A stretch of DNA of 8,414 nt from a bacterium (GCA_021790955.1 JAJYFI010000049.1:1-8414); one strand, 5' to 3'. Counted from the stretch's first letter, positions 1 to 5,898 are shown. Notes: generated from the sequence alone by a model not told the origin. Numbers and translations: made by a program.

Positions 1-347
1 ATCGTCGGATCTCCGTCCTCGAAGCCAGGCTCGGCCATCTCTCCGGCCGGGCCTTCTGGAAGCGCCCTGAATGGCTTTTTGAAAACGCGTTGCGGCGGCT
101 CGCGGACATCGAGGAGGACCTCCGGAGAGGGATCGAAAGGAAGCTGTCCGCGCTCGAGAGCGCCCTGGCGCTCGCCGCCGGGAAGCTTCAGGCCTTCAGC
201 CCCTTGAAGGTCCTCTCCCGAGGCTACGCGATCGCGGAGAAGACGCCCGAGCGGAAGATCCTCACGGACGCCCGCCAGGCCCGCCCCGGCGACAAGATCC
301 GGCTGACCCTCAACCAGGGGCAGCTTTCCTGCGAGGTGATCGAATGA
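1..347 (+). CDS. xseA: Exodeoxyribonuclease VII large subunit, C-terminal part (gene runs off the left edge)
   Basis: This is the 3' end of the gene for the large, catalytic subunit of exonuclease VII, a cytoplasmic nuclease that degrades single-stranded DNA to oligonucleotides. The frame is open from base 3, the first complete codon, to the TGA at 345-347, so about 114 residues are seen. The visible part is a charged helical stretch (coiled-coil region typical of XseA) followed by the C-terminal signature FSPLKVLSRGYAIAEK and a closing segment with PGDKIRLTL and a final EVIE, all characteristic of XseA C-termini. The catalytic and OB-fold parts lie outside the window. The stop overlaps the xseB start as ATGA, so the two subunits are translationally coupled, as expected for proteins made in a fixed excess of the small one. 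Identification is firm and reinforced by the next gene. Confidence 0.93.
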   Translation, partial: RRISVLEARLGHLSGRAFWKRPEWLFENALRRLADIEEDLRRGIERKLSALESALALAAGKLQAFSPLKVLSRGYAIAEKTPERKILTDARQARPGDKIRLTLNQGQLSCEVIE

Positions 348-586
348 CGGCCAAAGCCAAGAAGGAACCCATCGAGAAGTCCCTGGAAAAGCTCGATGAG
401 ATCGTGGCGTCGCTCGAGGCGGGCAACAAGGGGCTCGAGGAGTCTCTCAAGCTCTTTGAAGAGGGGGTCGCCCTGACCCAAGCGCTCACGAAAGAGCTCA
501 AGGAAGCCCGCCACGCGGTCGAGGTCCTGGTCTCCGAGGGCGGCAAGCTTTCCCGCCGCCCGTTGAAGGAGGAAGGACCGTCGTGA
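344..586 (+). CDS. xseB: Exodeoxyribonuclease VII small subunit
   Basis: An 80-residue protein of the usual XseB length that forms the helical partner of XseA in exonuclease VII. The conserved pattern is clear: a first helix around residues 10-27 (LEKLDEIVASLEAG), then LEESLKLFEEGVAL at about 31-44 and a third amphipathic helix to about residue 62. The C-terminal 15 residues are basic and low in complexity, common in this family. The ATG overlaps the xseA stop by four bases, and GAGGTG at 333-338 lies five bases upstream as a ribosome binding site. Its own stop overlaps the GTG of the next gene. Context and sequence agree, so the call is secure. Confidence 0.95.
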   Translation: MTAKAKKEPIEKSLEKLDEIVASLEAGNKGLEESLKLFEEGVALTQALTKELKEARHAVEVLVSEGGKLSRRPLKEEGPS

Positions 587-1530
587 GCGACGCCGCCCAA
601 GACGCCGGCTCCTGGGTGACGGTTCCCTTCACCGTCCACAAGGAGGAGTCCGGTCTCCGGCTCGACCGCTTTCTGGCTTTGCGCCTCAGGAAACGCAGCC
701 GCTCGGAGCTCCAGCGCCTGATCGCGGAAGGGTCGGTCTTTCTGCGGGGAAGGCCCGCGAAAGCGGCGGCCCGGATCGTTCCGGGCGAGACCGTCTCCCT
801 GCGCTACCCGCGCCGCGAAGAACCTCCCTGCCCCCACGCGAGCCTGCCCGTCCTCTATGAGGACGAGGACCTTCTCGCGATTTCAAAGCCGGCGGGAATC
901 CTAAGCCATCCGACCGACCGCACCGTCCTCAACACCGCGACCGCGATCCTCAAGTCCCAATTCCCCGCCTTGGCGCTGAGGCTCGCCCACCGGCTCGACC
1001 GCGACACGAGCGGCGTCCTTCTGCTGGCGAAGAACGCCGAGGCGGCGAAGAGGCTCCAGCGGGATTTCCTGCGCCGGCGCGTCCAAAAGGAATACTTGGC
1101 CGTCGTTGGCGGCCGCGTCCCCTTCAAGAGGCTTGTGGTCGACCTCCCCATCGGGCGCGAGGGCTTGGGCATCCACGTGCGGCAGGTGGTGGGAAAGGGC
1201 GCTCCCGCGCAGACGGAATTCGTCCGCCTTGCGGCCTCCCAGGCCCATTCCCTGCTTCTGGCGCTCCCCAAGACGGGCCGTCTCCACCAGATCCGGTGCC
1301 ACCTCGCCTTCCTGGGCTTTCCCCTCCTCAACGAGCGCCTCTACGGTGAGGACGGCGGCAAGCTCTTCCTCGCGGAGTTGGGCGCGGTCCGGGAACCCTC
1401 CTCCCCCCGCCAGATGCTCCACGCTCATCGCCTGAGCCTGCGCCACCCGATGACCGGGCGGGATCTCTCGATCGAGGCCCCGATTCCGGACGATTTTCAA
1501 GCCGTTCTGGCGGAGCACCGCATTCCCTAA
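583..1530 (+). CDS. RluA-family pseudouridine synthase (RluC/RluD-like), with S4 domain
   Basis: This 315-residue protein isomerises specific uridines to pseudouridine in structured RNA, most likely 23S rRNA. An N-terminal S4 RNA-binding domain spans about residues 22-75 (SGLRLDRFLALRL... then GSVFLRGRPAK). The catalytic domain begins with EDEDLLAISKPAGILSHP (about 93-110), carries the family motif HRLDRDTSG at 136-144 with catalytic Asp139, and has GRLHQIRCHLAFLGFPLL at about 232-249, the usual GRTHQIR box with Leu for Thr. Start is GTG at 583, inside the xseB stop (GTGA), with the purine-rich stretch AAGGAGGAAGG at 566-576 as ribosome binding site. S4 plus these boxes argue for the RluC/RluD branch over S4-less RluA, but the exact target uridines cannot be read from sequence, so no symbol is assigned. 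Confidence 0.93.
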   Translation: MSDAAQDAGSWVTVPFTVHKEESGLRLDRFLALRLRKRSRSELQRLIAEGSVFLRGRPAKAAARIVPGETVSLRYPRREEPPCPHASLPVLYEDEDLLAISKPAGILSHPTDRTVLNTATAILKSQFPALALRLAHRLDRDTSGVLLLAKNAEAAKRLQRDFLRRRVQKEYLAVVGGRVPFKRLVVDLPIGREGLGIHVRQVVGKGAPAQTEFVRLAASQAHSLLLALPKTGRLHQIRCHLAFLGFPLLNERLYGEDGGKLFLAELGAVREPSSPRQMLHAHRLSLRHPMTGRDLSIEAPIPDDFQAVLAEHRIP

Positions 1531-1537
1531 AAATCCG

Positions 1538-1544
1538 AAGGAGG
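1538..1544 (+). promoter_or_regulatory. Strong Shine-Dalgarno for the membrane-anchored protein gene
   Basis: AAGGAGG, a full match to the anti-Shine-Dalgarno complement, sits six bases before the ATG at 1551. It fixes that start codon and shows this gene is translated independently, unlike its operon neighbours that rely on overlapping stop-start codons. Confidence 0.8.
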
Positions 1545-1550
1545 AATCTC

Positions 1551-2000
1551 ATGGTCATTGAACGCATCCCGGCATGGCTGAGCCGGCAAAAAGTATTCTT
1601 TTACGGTTTTCTGTTCGGCATGCTCGCTTCCTATGCGGCCCAACGCCTGCCGGTGGCGGTCGCATATTGGAAAGCGAGAGCCCCCGTCCGCGCGCTGGCC
1701 CGGGAGGCGGGCCGTTACGACATAACCTATGACAAGGCGCTCCAAACCCCCTCGTCCGCGATTGGCAAGCCCGTCCAATGGCTCATCATGCACCCCAACT
1801 CGAAACTTTGGCTCTATCATGGCGACCCGAACAAGGCCGTCACGTGGGAAGGCGAGCCCCCTCCCATGCCGGAATCGAGCGGCACGTCCTCGTTCGAGGA
1901 AAGCGTCGTGGCCCGCATCGTCAGGATTTCCAGCCGGGGAATCGTCCTGCGGAGCGCCATGGTCGCGAGCACCGCTCCCGTCTCGATCCCGGAGCATTGA
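1551..2000 (+). CDS. Unrecognised membrane-anchored protein within the xse-rlu-tlyA operon
   Basis: A 149-residue protein I cannot assign to a family. Residues about 13-31 (QKVFFYGFLFGMLASYAAQ) form one hydrophobic helix preceded by Arg and Lys, so it is probably a single-pass inner-membrane anchor. The rest looks soluble: a short helix near 42-53, a strand-rich stretch GKPVQWLIMHPNSKLWLYHG (about 72-91), a Pro/Ser-rich linker at 102-114 and a further strand pair VVARIVRISSRGIVLRSA (119-136), which could be an OB-like or small beta barrel (inference only). Start is set by AAGGAGG. It lies 20 bases after the pseudouridine synthase stop and overlaps the tlyA start (TTGA), so it is cotranscribed. 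In its first 30 codons 11 end in A or T, distinctly more than in neighbouring genes, which hints at later acquisition or weaker codon selection. Confidence 0.75.
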   Translation: MVIERIPAWLSRQKVFFYGFLFGMLASYAAQRLPVAVAYWKARAPVRALAREAGRYDITYDKALQTPSSAIGKPVQWLIMHPNSKLWLYHGDPNKAVTWEGEPPPMPESSGTSSFEESVVARIVRISSRGIVLRSAMVASTAPVSIPEH

Positions 2001-2743
2001 AAAAGACTCGCCTGGACGAGAGGCTCGTCGCGGAGGGGCTTTTCCCGACCCGCGCCAAGGCCCAGGCCGCGATCTTGGCGGGCGAGGTCTTCGTCGACGG
2101 ACGGCCGGCCCTGAAAGCCGGGACCCCCGTCTCGCTCGATTCCCGGGTCGAGTTCAAATCCTCGCGTCCCGCCTACGTCTCCCGCGGGGGGCTCAAGCTC
2201 GAAAGCGCCCTCGACGCGCTCGCGCTTGACGTCTCCAGCCGGATCTGCCTCGACGTCGGGGCCTCGACCGGGGGCTTCACCGACTGCCTCTTGAGCCGCG
2301 GCGCGAGCTTCGTCCACGCCGTCGACGTCGGTCATGGCCAGATCGACGCCCGGATCAAAAGCGACCCGCGGGTTCGCAGCGTCGAAGGGCTCCACGCCGC
2401 GCGGCTGGCTCCCGGGATGTTCTCGCCCGCGCCCGATTTCGCGACGATCGACGTCTCTTTCATTTCGCTTACGAAGATCCTTCCCGCCGTCGCCGGCTGC
2501 CTCAAGAAGCCTTTCGGCATCCTGGCCCTCGTCAAGCCGCAGTTTGAGGTCGGGCCGAAGCTCGCCCCCAAGGGCGTCGTGCGCGGCGCCGAGGCCCGGC
2601 TCATGGCGATCGAGAAAGTCCGCGGCGTCCTCGACGCGCTCCTGCTCGAGGAGAAAGGCCTTTTCGAGTGCCCCGTGCGCGGTCCCAAGGGCAACGTCGA
2701 ATTTTTTCTCCATCTGCGAAGCAAAGCCGAAGCTCCGCAATAA
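1997..2743 (+). CDS. tlyA: TlyA family rRNA 2'-O-ribose methyltransferase / hemolysin-like protein
   Basis: A 248-residue protein of normal TlyA length. In mycobacteria TlyA uses S-adenosylmethionine to 2'-O-methylate 16S and 23S rRNA cytidines; other members are annotated as hemolysins. An S4 RNA-binding domain covers about residues 4-60 (RLDERLVAEGLFPTRAKAQ). Then comes RGGLKLESAL, the SAM-binding loop DVGASTGGFTD at 86-96, DVSFISL at 152-158, LVKPQFEVG at 178-186 and GNVEFFL at 232-238. These supply the K-D-K-E set expected for FtsJ-like 2'-O-methyltransferases: Lys67, Asp152, Lys180 and Glu235. The start chosen is TTG at 1997, overlapping the previous stop (TTGA); no ATG or GTG lies near the beginning of the S4 domain. 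GGAG at 1991-1994 is very close to it, so translation probably depends on termination of the upstream gene. Confidence 0.93.
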   Translation: MKKTRLDERLVAEGLFPTRAKAQAAILAGEVFVDGRPALKAGTPVSLDSRVEFKSSRPAYVSRGGLKLESALDALALDVSSRICLDVGASTGGFTDCLLSRGASFVHAVDVGHGQIDARIKSDPRVRSVEGLHAARLAPGMFSPAPDFATIDVSFISLTKILPAVAGCLKKPFGILALVKPQFEVGPKLAPKGVVRGAEARLMAIEKVRGVLDALLLEEKGLFECPVRGPKGNVEFFLHLRSKAEAPQ

Positions 2744-2785
2744 ATCCGAAACGGGATCCGGATAAGATTCACATAGCTTCACATC

Positions 2786-2986
2786 ATGCTCGACATCATC
2801 CCGGCGATCCAAAGCGAGGCCGCCCCCTGCGGGGCGGCCTCCCCGTTTTGTTCGATGCTCGTCTCCCAGCTGGGCGTCGCCCTCCTCATCGGCTGCGGGC
2901 TCCTCTGCCTCATCATCGCCGCCCGTCTCGTCGAATCGATCGGCTCCGCGGAATCGTTCTCGCCGCAGGACGCCCCCTCCCGCTAG
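2786..2986 (+). CDS. Small single-pass membrane protein of unknown function
   Basis: A 66-residue protein I do not recognise. About residues 26-47 form one strongly hydrophobic helix (LVSQLGVALLIGCGLLCLIIAA); the 24 residues before it are weakly polar with three Cys in total near the helix, and the tail is Ser/Asp/Pro-rich and short. Coding potential is good: about 60 of 66 codons end in G or C, matching confident genes here. It begins 42 bases after tlyA, with no clear ribosome binding site. An in-frame ATG at 2855 would give a 43-residue version consisting almost wholly of the helix. A strong hairpin with a T-run (2816-2852) lies between the two starts, so the longer form would be read through a terminator-like structure. 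Function and true start are open. Confidence 0.6.
   Translation: MLDIIPAIQSEAAPCGAASPFCSMLVSQLGVALLIGCGLLCLIIAARLVESIGSAESFSPQDAPSR
2816..2852 (+). terminator. Rho-independent-type terminator hairpin inside a small coding region
   Basis: A perfect 11-base-pair stem, GAGGCCGCCCC at 2816-2826 and its complement at 2831-2841, closes a CTGC loop. A T-run (TTTTGTT, 2846-2852) follows four bases later. Stem strength suits an intrinsic terminator for the xse-tlyA operon, 73 bases after tlyA; the gap before the T-run weakens it somewhat. It lies within the predicted small membrane protein gene, so ribosomes translating that gene could disrupt it. Confidence 0.6.
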
Positions 2987-3024
2987 GCCGCCGACCGCGT
3001 TCCCTGGCGCGCCAATCGGGAGAA

Positions 3025-3033
3025 TGTTACACT
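3025..3033 (+). promoter_or_regulatory. Extended -10 promoter of the glycosyltransferase-like gene
   Basis: TG-T-TACACT fits an extended -10 element (TGn followed by a four-of-six match to TATAAT). Transcription would begin about 3040, only a few bases before the ATG at 3044, giving a very short or absent leader. This agrees with the lack of a ribosome binding site upstream of that ATG. No good -35 hexamer is visible. Confidence 0.5.
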
Positions 3034-3043
3034 AAGTTCGCGT

Positions 3044-4084
3044 ATGCCACCGACCCTTCTTCTCGTGACCGATCCCGAGGCCCCCGGCGGCGCCGATTTG
3101 TTCTCTCTCGAGCTCGCGAAAGCGGCCCTGCAGCGCGGGATTAGGACCGCCATCCAGCCCATGCCCCGCGCGCCCAACCCGCGCGCCCCCTCCCTCAGGC
3201 GCTCGAGCTTCGCCAAGGACTCGGACATCGTGGTGGTCAACGGCTTCCAGATCGAGGTCTTAAGGACCGTGAAGTCCATGAACAAACGCGCGGCCGTGAG
3301 GCTCCTGGGCGTCCCCGTCAATCCGGAGAACGCCCCTTCCGCGGAATTTCGCGAACTCGCGGCGGCCGCCGACCTTCTCCTTCTCCCAAGCCGCCACCTC
3401 ATCGACACGATGCGGGGACTGGGGCTGGGTCCGCGCTCGCTTCATCTCGTCCCCTTCGCCTACGACCGCATCCCGGCCGAGAACGCCGCTCTTCTGCCCT
3501 TGAGCGCCATGCCCCTCGTCGGCTTCCACCTCGTCTGCGTCCTTCCGGAGGAAACCGTCATGCATGAGTGCTTTGACGTCCTCCTCATGGCCTTCTCCCT
3601 GATGCCCAGCGACTGCCACTTGAGCGTCATCGGGGACGGCGCCGCCGCCCGCGCCCTCAAGGCTCGCGCCGGCAAGCTGGGCGCCCTCGGCCGGATGAGC
3701 TTCCTGGGGGAGCTCTCCCGCGCCCGCACCCACGAGCACCTGCGCCTGGCCCAAGCCCTCATCGACCCTTGCGTCCACTCCGGCTTCCCGATCCTCCCCT
3801 TAAACGCGCTGTCCGAGGGCTGCCCCGTCGTCGCGGCCGCCGGCGGGGGGCACCCCGAGCTGGTCGCCGACGGGGAAAACGGCCTCCTCTTTTCCCCCGG
3901 CGACCCGCGGGCCGCCGCCGAGGCCGTCCTGCGGCTGCGCCACGCCGACGGGCTCTCGAGAAAGCTCATCGCCAGCGGCATCCGCACGGTCAAGGAGCAC
4001 ACGTGGGAGCGCACGGCCCTCGCCGCCCTTGAGGCTCTGGAGCGGCTTGGGACGCAGCCCGGCCGGGCAGGGAGCATTCAATGA
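3044..4084 (+). CDS. GT4-fold glycosyltransferase-like protein with altered active-site motif
   Basis: A 346-residue cytoplasmic protein with the two-Rossmann-domain GT-B layout of family GT4, which moves sugars from nucleotide donors, usually for surface polysaccharides. The N-terminal domain opens with TLLLVTDPEAPGGADLFSLELAKAALQRG (residues 4-32), like the GGAE-helix of GT4 proteins. The C-terminal domain includes FDVLLMAFSLMP (177-188), LSVIGDG (193-199), and a stretch ending in GCPVVAAAGGGHPELVADGENGLLFSPGD (259-287), a clear GT4 donor-domain signature. However, the E-x7-E catalytic motif reads Ser246-GFPILPL-Asn254, and the Arg and Lys that normally bind the donor phosphates in the G-R-...-K-G-x-D box align with Glu near 170 and 175. 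It may be inactive, regulatory or use another donor. It has its own promoter, lacks a ribosome binding site, and its stop overlaps the next start (ATGA), implying joint action. Confidence 0.82.
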   Translation: MPPTLLLVTDPEAPGGADLFSLELAKAALQRGIRTAIQPMPRAPNPRAPSLRRSSFAKDSDIVVVNGFQIEVLRTVKSMNKRAAVRLLGVPVNPENAPSAEFRELAAAADLLLLPSRHLIDTMRGLGLGPRSLHLVPFAYDRIPAENAALLPLSAMPLVGFHLVCVLPEETVMHECFDVLLMAFSLMPSDCHLSVIGDGAAARALKARAGKLGALGRMSFLGELSRARTHEHLRLAQALIDPCVHSGFPILPLNALSEGCPVVAAAGGGHPELVADGENGLLFSPGDPRAAAEAVLRLRHADGLSRKLIASGIRTVKEHTWERTALAALEALERLGTQPGRAGSIQ

Positions 4085-4860
4085 TCGCGGCTCTCATTCT
4101 CGACTTGAACGCGGACCCGATTCTTCTCGCCTCCCAGGTCCTGGGGCGGCCGATCGCGGTCTATCCTCTCCTGGCGGCGAAATCCTGCGTCTCCGTCAAG
4201 AAGCTTTTCGTCGTCAGCGCCAACGCCGAGGTCCGCGCCATCGCGGCCCAGCACCAGGCGATCGTCCTGCCGACGCCGCCCGACCTCGAAAAGGCCCCCG
4301 TGGGCGCGCCTCCCGGCCCGCTCGAGACGAAGATCCTCGCGACAAGCCTTAAGGCGATCGAAGACGAGTTGGCGACGCACGCTCAGAAGCTGGATCTTCT
4401 CGCCCTCTTCTCCTTCGCCTCGCCGGCGGTCTCGACTGAGGAATGCCGCGCGGCGATCGAGGCCTTGGAAGGCCGTCCCGGCTTCGATTCGGCCGCTCAC
4501 ATTCGTCCGGCGGGCCGCTTCCACCCCGCCAACGCCTTGGTCATGCGGGGAGAGCAGCTCGAGAAGCTTTGGACGCCTGATGCCCCCTCCCAGGCTTTAA
4601 CGGAGGCCTATCTGCCGGATTGGAGCCTTTTCGTCCTCCGTCCTGAAGGCGTCCGCGCCGCCGATCCGGCCAAACCTCTTTCGTGGCTGGGCCGACACGT
4701 CTTTCCGGCCGGAAAGGAATGGGCCCCGAACCCCCTCGTGGGCCGCGATCAGATCGCGGCCTTCGAGGCCTGGTTCAAGGCCCACGGCTACCCGGATCTG
4801 AGCCCCAAGATGGAGCTCATGCCGAAGCCCCTGCCCCAACCGTCGCCCTCCCGCAAGTAG
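4081..4860 (+). CDS. NeuA-like cytidylyltransferase-fold protein lacking the canonical nucleotide-binding motif
   Basis: This 259-residue protein follows the layout of CMP-sialic acid/CMP-Kdo synthetases, which activate acidic sugars with CTP. Aligned by eye: LGRPIAVYPLLAAKSCVSVKKLFVVSANAEVRAIAAQ (21-57) matches the GKPLI...V-S-T-D...EIA region; FASPAVSTEECRAAIEAL (112-129) matches the QPTSPLRTAEDI region; DSAAHIRPAGRFHPANAL (136-153) and YLPDWSLFVLRP (177-188) match the sugar-side segments. The N-terminal motif ARxGSKxxxxKN is absent, replaced by LDLNADPILLASQ; the Gln and Arg of QPTSPLR become Ser and Val, and no DID-type metal motif appears near 213-222. The assignment is therefore to fold, not activity. 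It overlaps the glycosyltransferase-like gene (ATGA), with AGGGAG at 4069-4074 as ribosome binding site. The C-terminal 20 residues are Pro-rich and probably disordered. Confidence 0.6.
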   Translation: MIAALILDLNADPILLASQVLGRPIAVYPLLAAKSCVSVKKLFVVSANAEVRAIAAQHQAIVLPTPPDLEKAPVGAPPGPLETKILATSLKAIEDELATHAQKLDLLALFSFASPAVSTEECRAAIEALEGRPGFDSAAHIRPAGRFHPANALVMRGEQLEKLWTPDAPSQALTEAYLPDWSLFVLRPEGVRAADPAKPLSWLGRHVFPAGKEWAPNPLVGRDQIAAFEAWFKAHGYPDLSPKMELMPKPLPQPSPSRK

Positions 4861-4862
4861 CC

Positions 4863-4881
4863 CCTGCCGGCGATCGGCAGG
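4863..4881. terminator. Hairpin between convergent genes
   Basis: CCTGCCG at 4863-4869 pairs with CGGCAGG at 4875-4881 around a five-base loop, two bases after the + strand stop and twelve before the - strand stop. No good T-run follows on either strand, so it is a weak terminator candidate serving one or both genes. Confidence 0.4.
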
Positions 4882-4893
4882 CCCTTGGCTGCC

Positions 4894-5364
4894 TTATTCC
4901 TGTCCCAACGCGCGCCGGGCGGACGCGGCCCGGGCGGCAATGAGCTCCTCCCTGAAATGCCGCCCCTCCTCCCGCATTCGGTCGGCGAAGCCGCGGCGCT
5001 CGGATCGCATCTTGTCGTAGAAGGCCGAATAGGCCTCCCCCCGGCGCTCGCGCGGCATGGCGGCGAGGGAGTCCAGGAACTGCGCCTCCTCCCGATCGAG
5101 CTTCTGCTCGAAGCTCACCCGCTCGTCGCGCTGGCGCGCCCGGAAGCGGGACTCCTCCATGAAGCGCCTTTCGATCGCGTCCGTGCGGCGCTTCAAGCTC
5201 CCCGCGAGCCGGGCCTTTCGGCCCTCGATGTAGGCGGCGTAGCCCGAGCCGTCCGTCGCTTGGCGCGCGCCGCGGGCATGGGCGGCCTTATGGACCGCCG
5301 CCGGGATCGGCCTCGGGACGATGAGTCCCAGGCTCAGGATCGCGGCCGTCTTCGTCTTGTTCAT
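4894..5364 (-). CDS. Small exported, highly charged helical protein of unknown function
   Basis: A 156-residue protein with a probable signal peptide: MNKTKTAAILSLGLIVP, with cleavage most likely near residues 22-30 (candidate AxA-like sites in IPAAVHKAAHA). The mature part, from about residue 38 on, is almost entirely Arg/Glu/Lys-rich with Ala, Phe and Met spaced as in amphipathic helices (RRTDAIERRFMEESRFRARQ; MRSERRGFADRMREEGRHFR), suggesting a long helical or coiled-coil protein in the periplasm. This general design recalls CpxP/Spy-type periplasmic chaperones, but their LTxxQ motif is not seen, so no family is claimed. Start is supported by GAGGAGGG (5373-5380), eight bases upstream. The gene is transcribed away from PilZ out of a shared AT-rich promoter region. 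The antisense frame on the + strand is a shadow. Confidence 0.7.
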   Translation of the reverse strand: MNKTKTAAILSLGLIVPRPIPAAVHKAAHARGARQATDGSGYAAYIEGRKARLAGSLKRRTDAIERRFMEESRFRARQRDERVSFEQKLDREEAQFLDSLAAMPRERRGEAYSAFYDKMRSERRGFADRMREEGRHFREELIAARAASARRALGQE

Positions 5365-5511
5365 TCGTCGAACCCTCCTCTGTCAGTTTCAGGGCCGTCG
5401 CGCCGATCGGCCGGCGGCCCCACCTTATAAACGGACGAGGGCTCGATTTTGTTCCCAAAAATTTTAAAATAAATCCTGTCCGACAAGCACCGGCAGCGCT
5501 TCGAGCCGCCC
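5365..5511. promoter_or_regulatory. Divergent promoter region between the exported protein and PilZ genes
   Basis: This 147-base gap contains the only strongly AT-rich patch in the centre of the window. For the - strand gene, TATAAG (complement of 5424-5429) is a five-of-six -10 match about 60 bases before its ATG. For the + strand gene, TAAAAT at 5465-5470, inside the palindrome ATTTTAAAAT (5461-5470), is a possible -10. No convincing -35 was found for either, and the PilZ ATG has no ribosome binding site. Confidence 0.45.
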
Positions 5512-5883
5512 ATGAACCTTCCCTCCCGTCGCCACCACCACCGATTCCCCTGCGATTTTCCCGTCCGTATCTACCGGGAGGGGAGCCTCGATATTCTGGG
5601 GGAGGGGCGAATCGTGGACATCAGCCTCGGCGGCTGCTCGGTCGAGGCGGCGGCCGCGCTCAAGCACGGGGAAGCCTGCGAGCTGCGCGTCGTCTGGAAC
5701 AGGCGTCGGCGACGTCTCAAGGTCCGTCTTATCTGGATGGAAGCGGGGATCCTGGGCTTTTCCTTTCAGCCCGCGCCAGGACAGGAGGCGTTTTTAAGGC
5801 GGCTCGTGGAGGAGTTGCGCAAGGCCAAGGAGGAGCTTCCCTCCTCCCTCGACAAGACGATCAAGAACTACTGGGAGCTCTGA
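5512..5883 (+). CDS. PilZ-domain c-di-GMP-binding protein
   Basis: A 123-residue, single-domain PilZ protein, a cytoplasmic receptor for the second messenger cyclic di-GMP. Both parts of the binding signature are intact: RxxxR as Arg7-HHH-Arg11 and DxSxxG as Asp36-I-Ser38-LG-Gly41, followed by strands of the beta barrel (CELRVVWNRRRRRLKVRLIW, then ILGFSFQ). After about residue 85 there is a helical, charged C-terminal extension (EAFLRRLVEELRKAKEEL) that could mediate partner binding. Family members act on motility, exopolysaccharide or transcription; no target is encoded next door apart from the sugar-related module upstream. It is apparently monocistronic and converges on the peptidase gene with a 15-base gap. 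The start ATG at 5512 lacks a ribosome binding site, but no better start exists before the RxxxR motif. Confidence 0.9.
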   Translation: MNLPSRRHHHRFPCDFPVRIYREGSLDILGEGRIVDISLGGCSVEAAAALKHGEACELRVVWNRRRRRLKVRLIWMEAGILGFSFQPAPGQEAFLRRLVEELRKAKEELPSSLDKTIKNYWEL

Positions 5884-5898
5884 GTCCCGGCTTCCGGA

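Noticed and set aside
1778..1996. Upstream extension of the tlyA frame
   Set aside because: It lies entirely over another coding gene, and the family's N-terminus (S4 domain) begins immediately after TTG 1997.
1817..2812. 331-residue - strand frame opposite tlyA
   Set aside because: tlyA has all family motifs on the + strand; the antisense frame shows no family features.
4885..5430. Long + strand frame opposite the exported helical protein
   Set aside because: It is antisense to a frame with a strong Shine-Dalgarno, signal peptide and sensible composition; its own protein is low-complexity and has no recognisable motifs.
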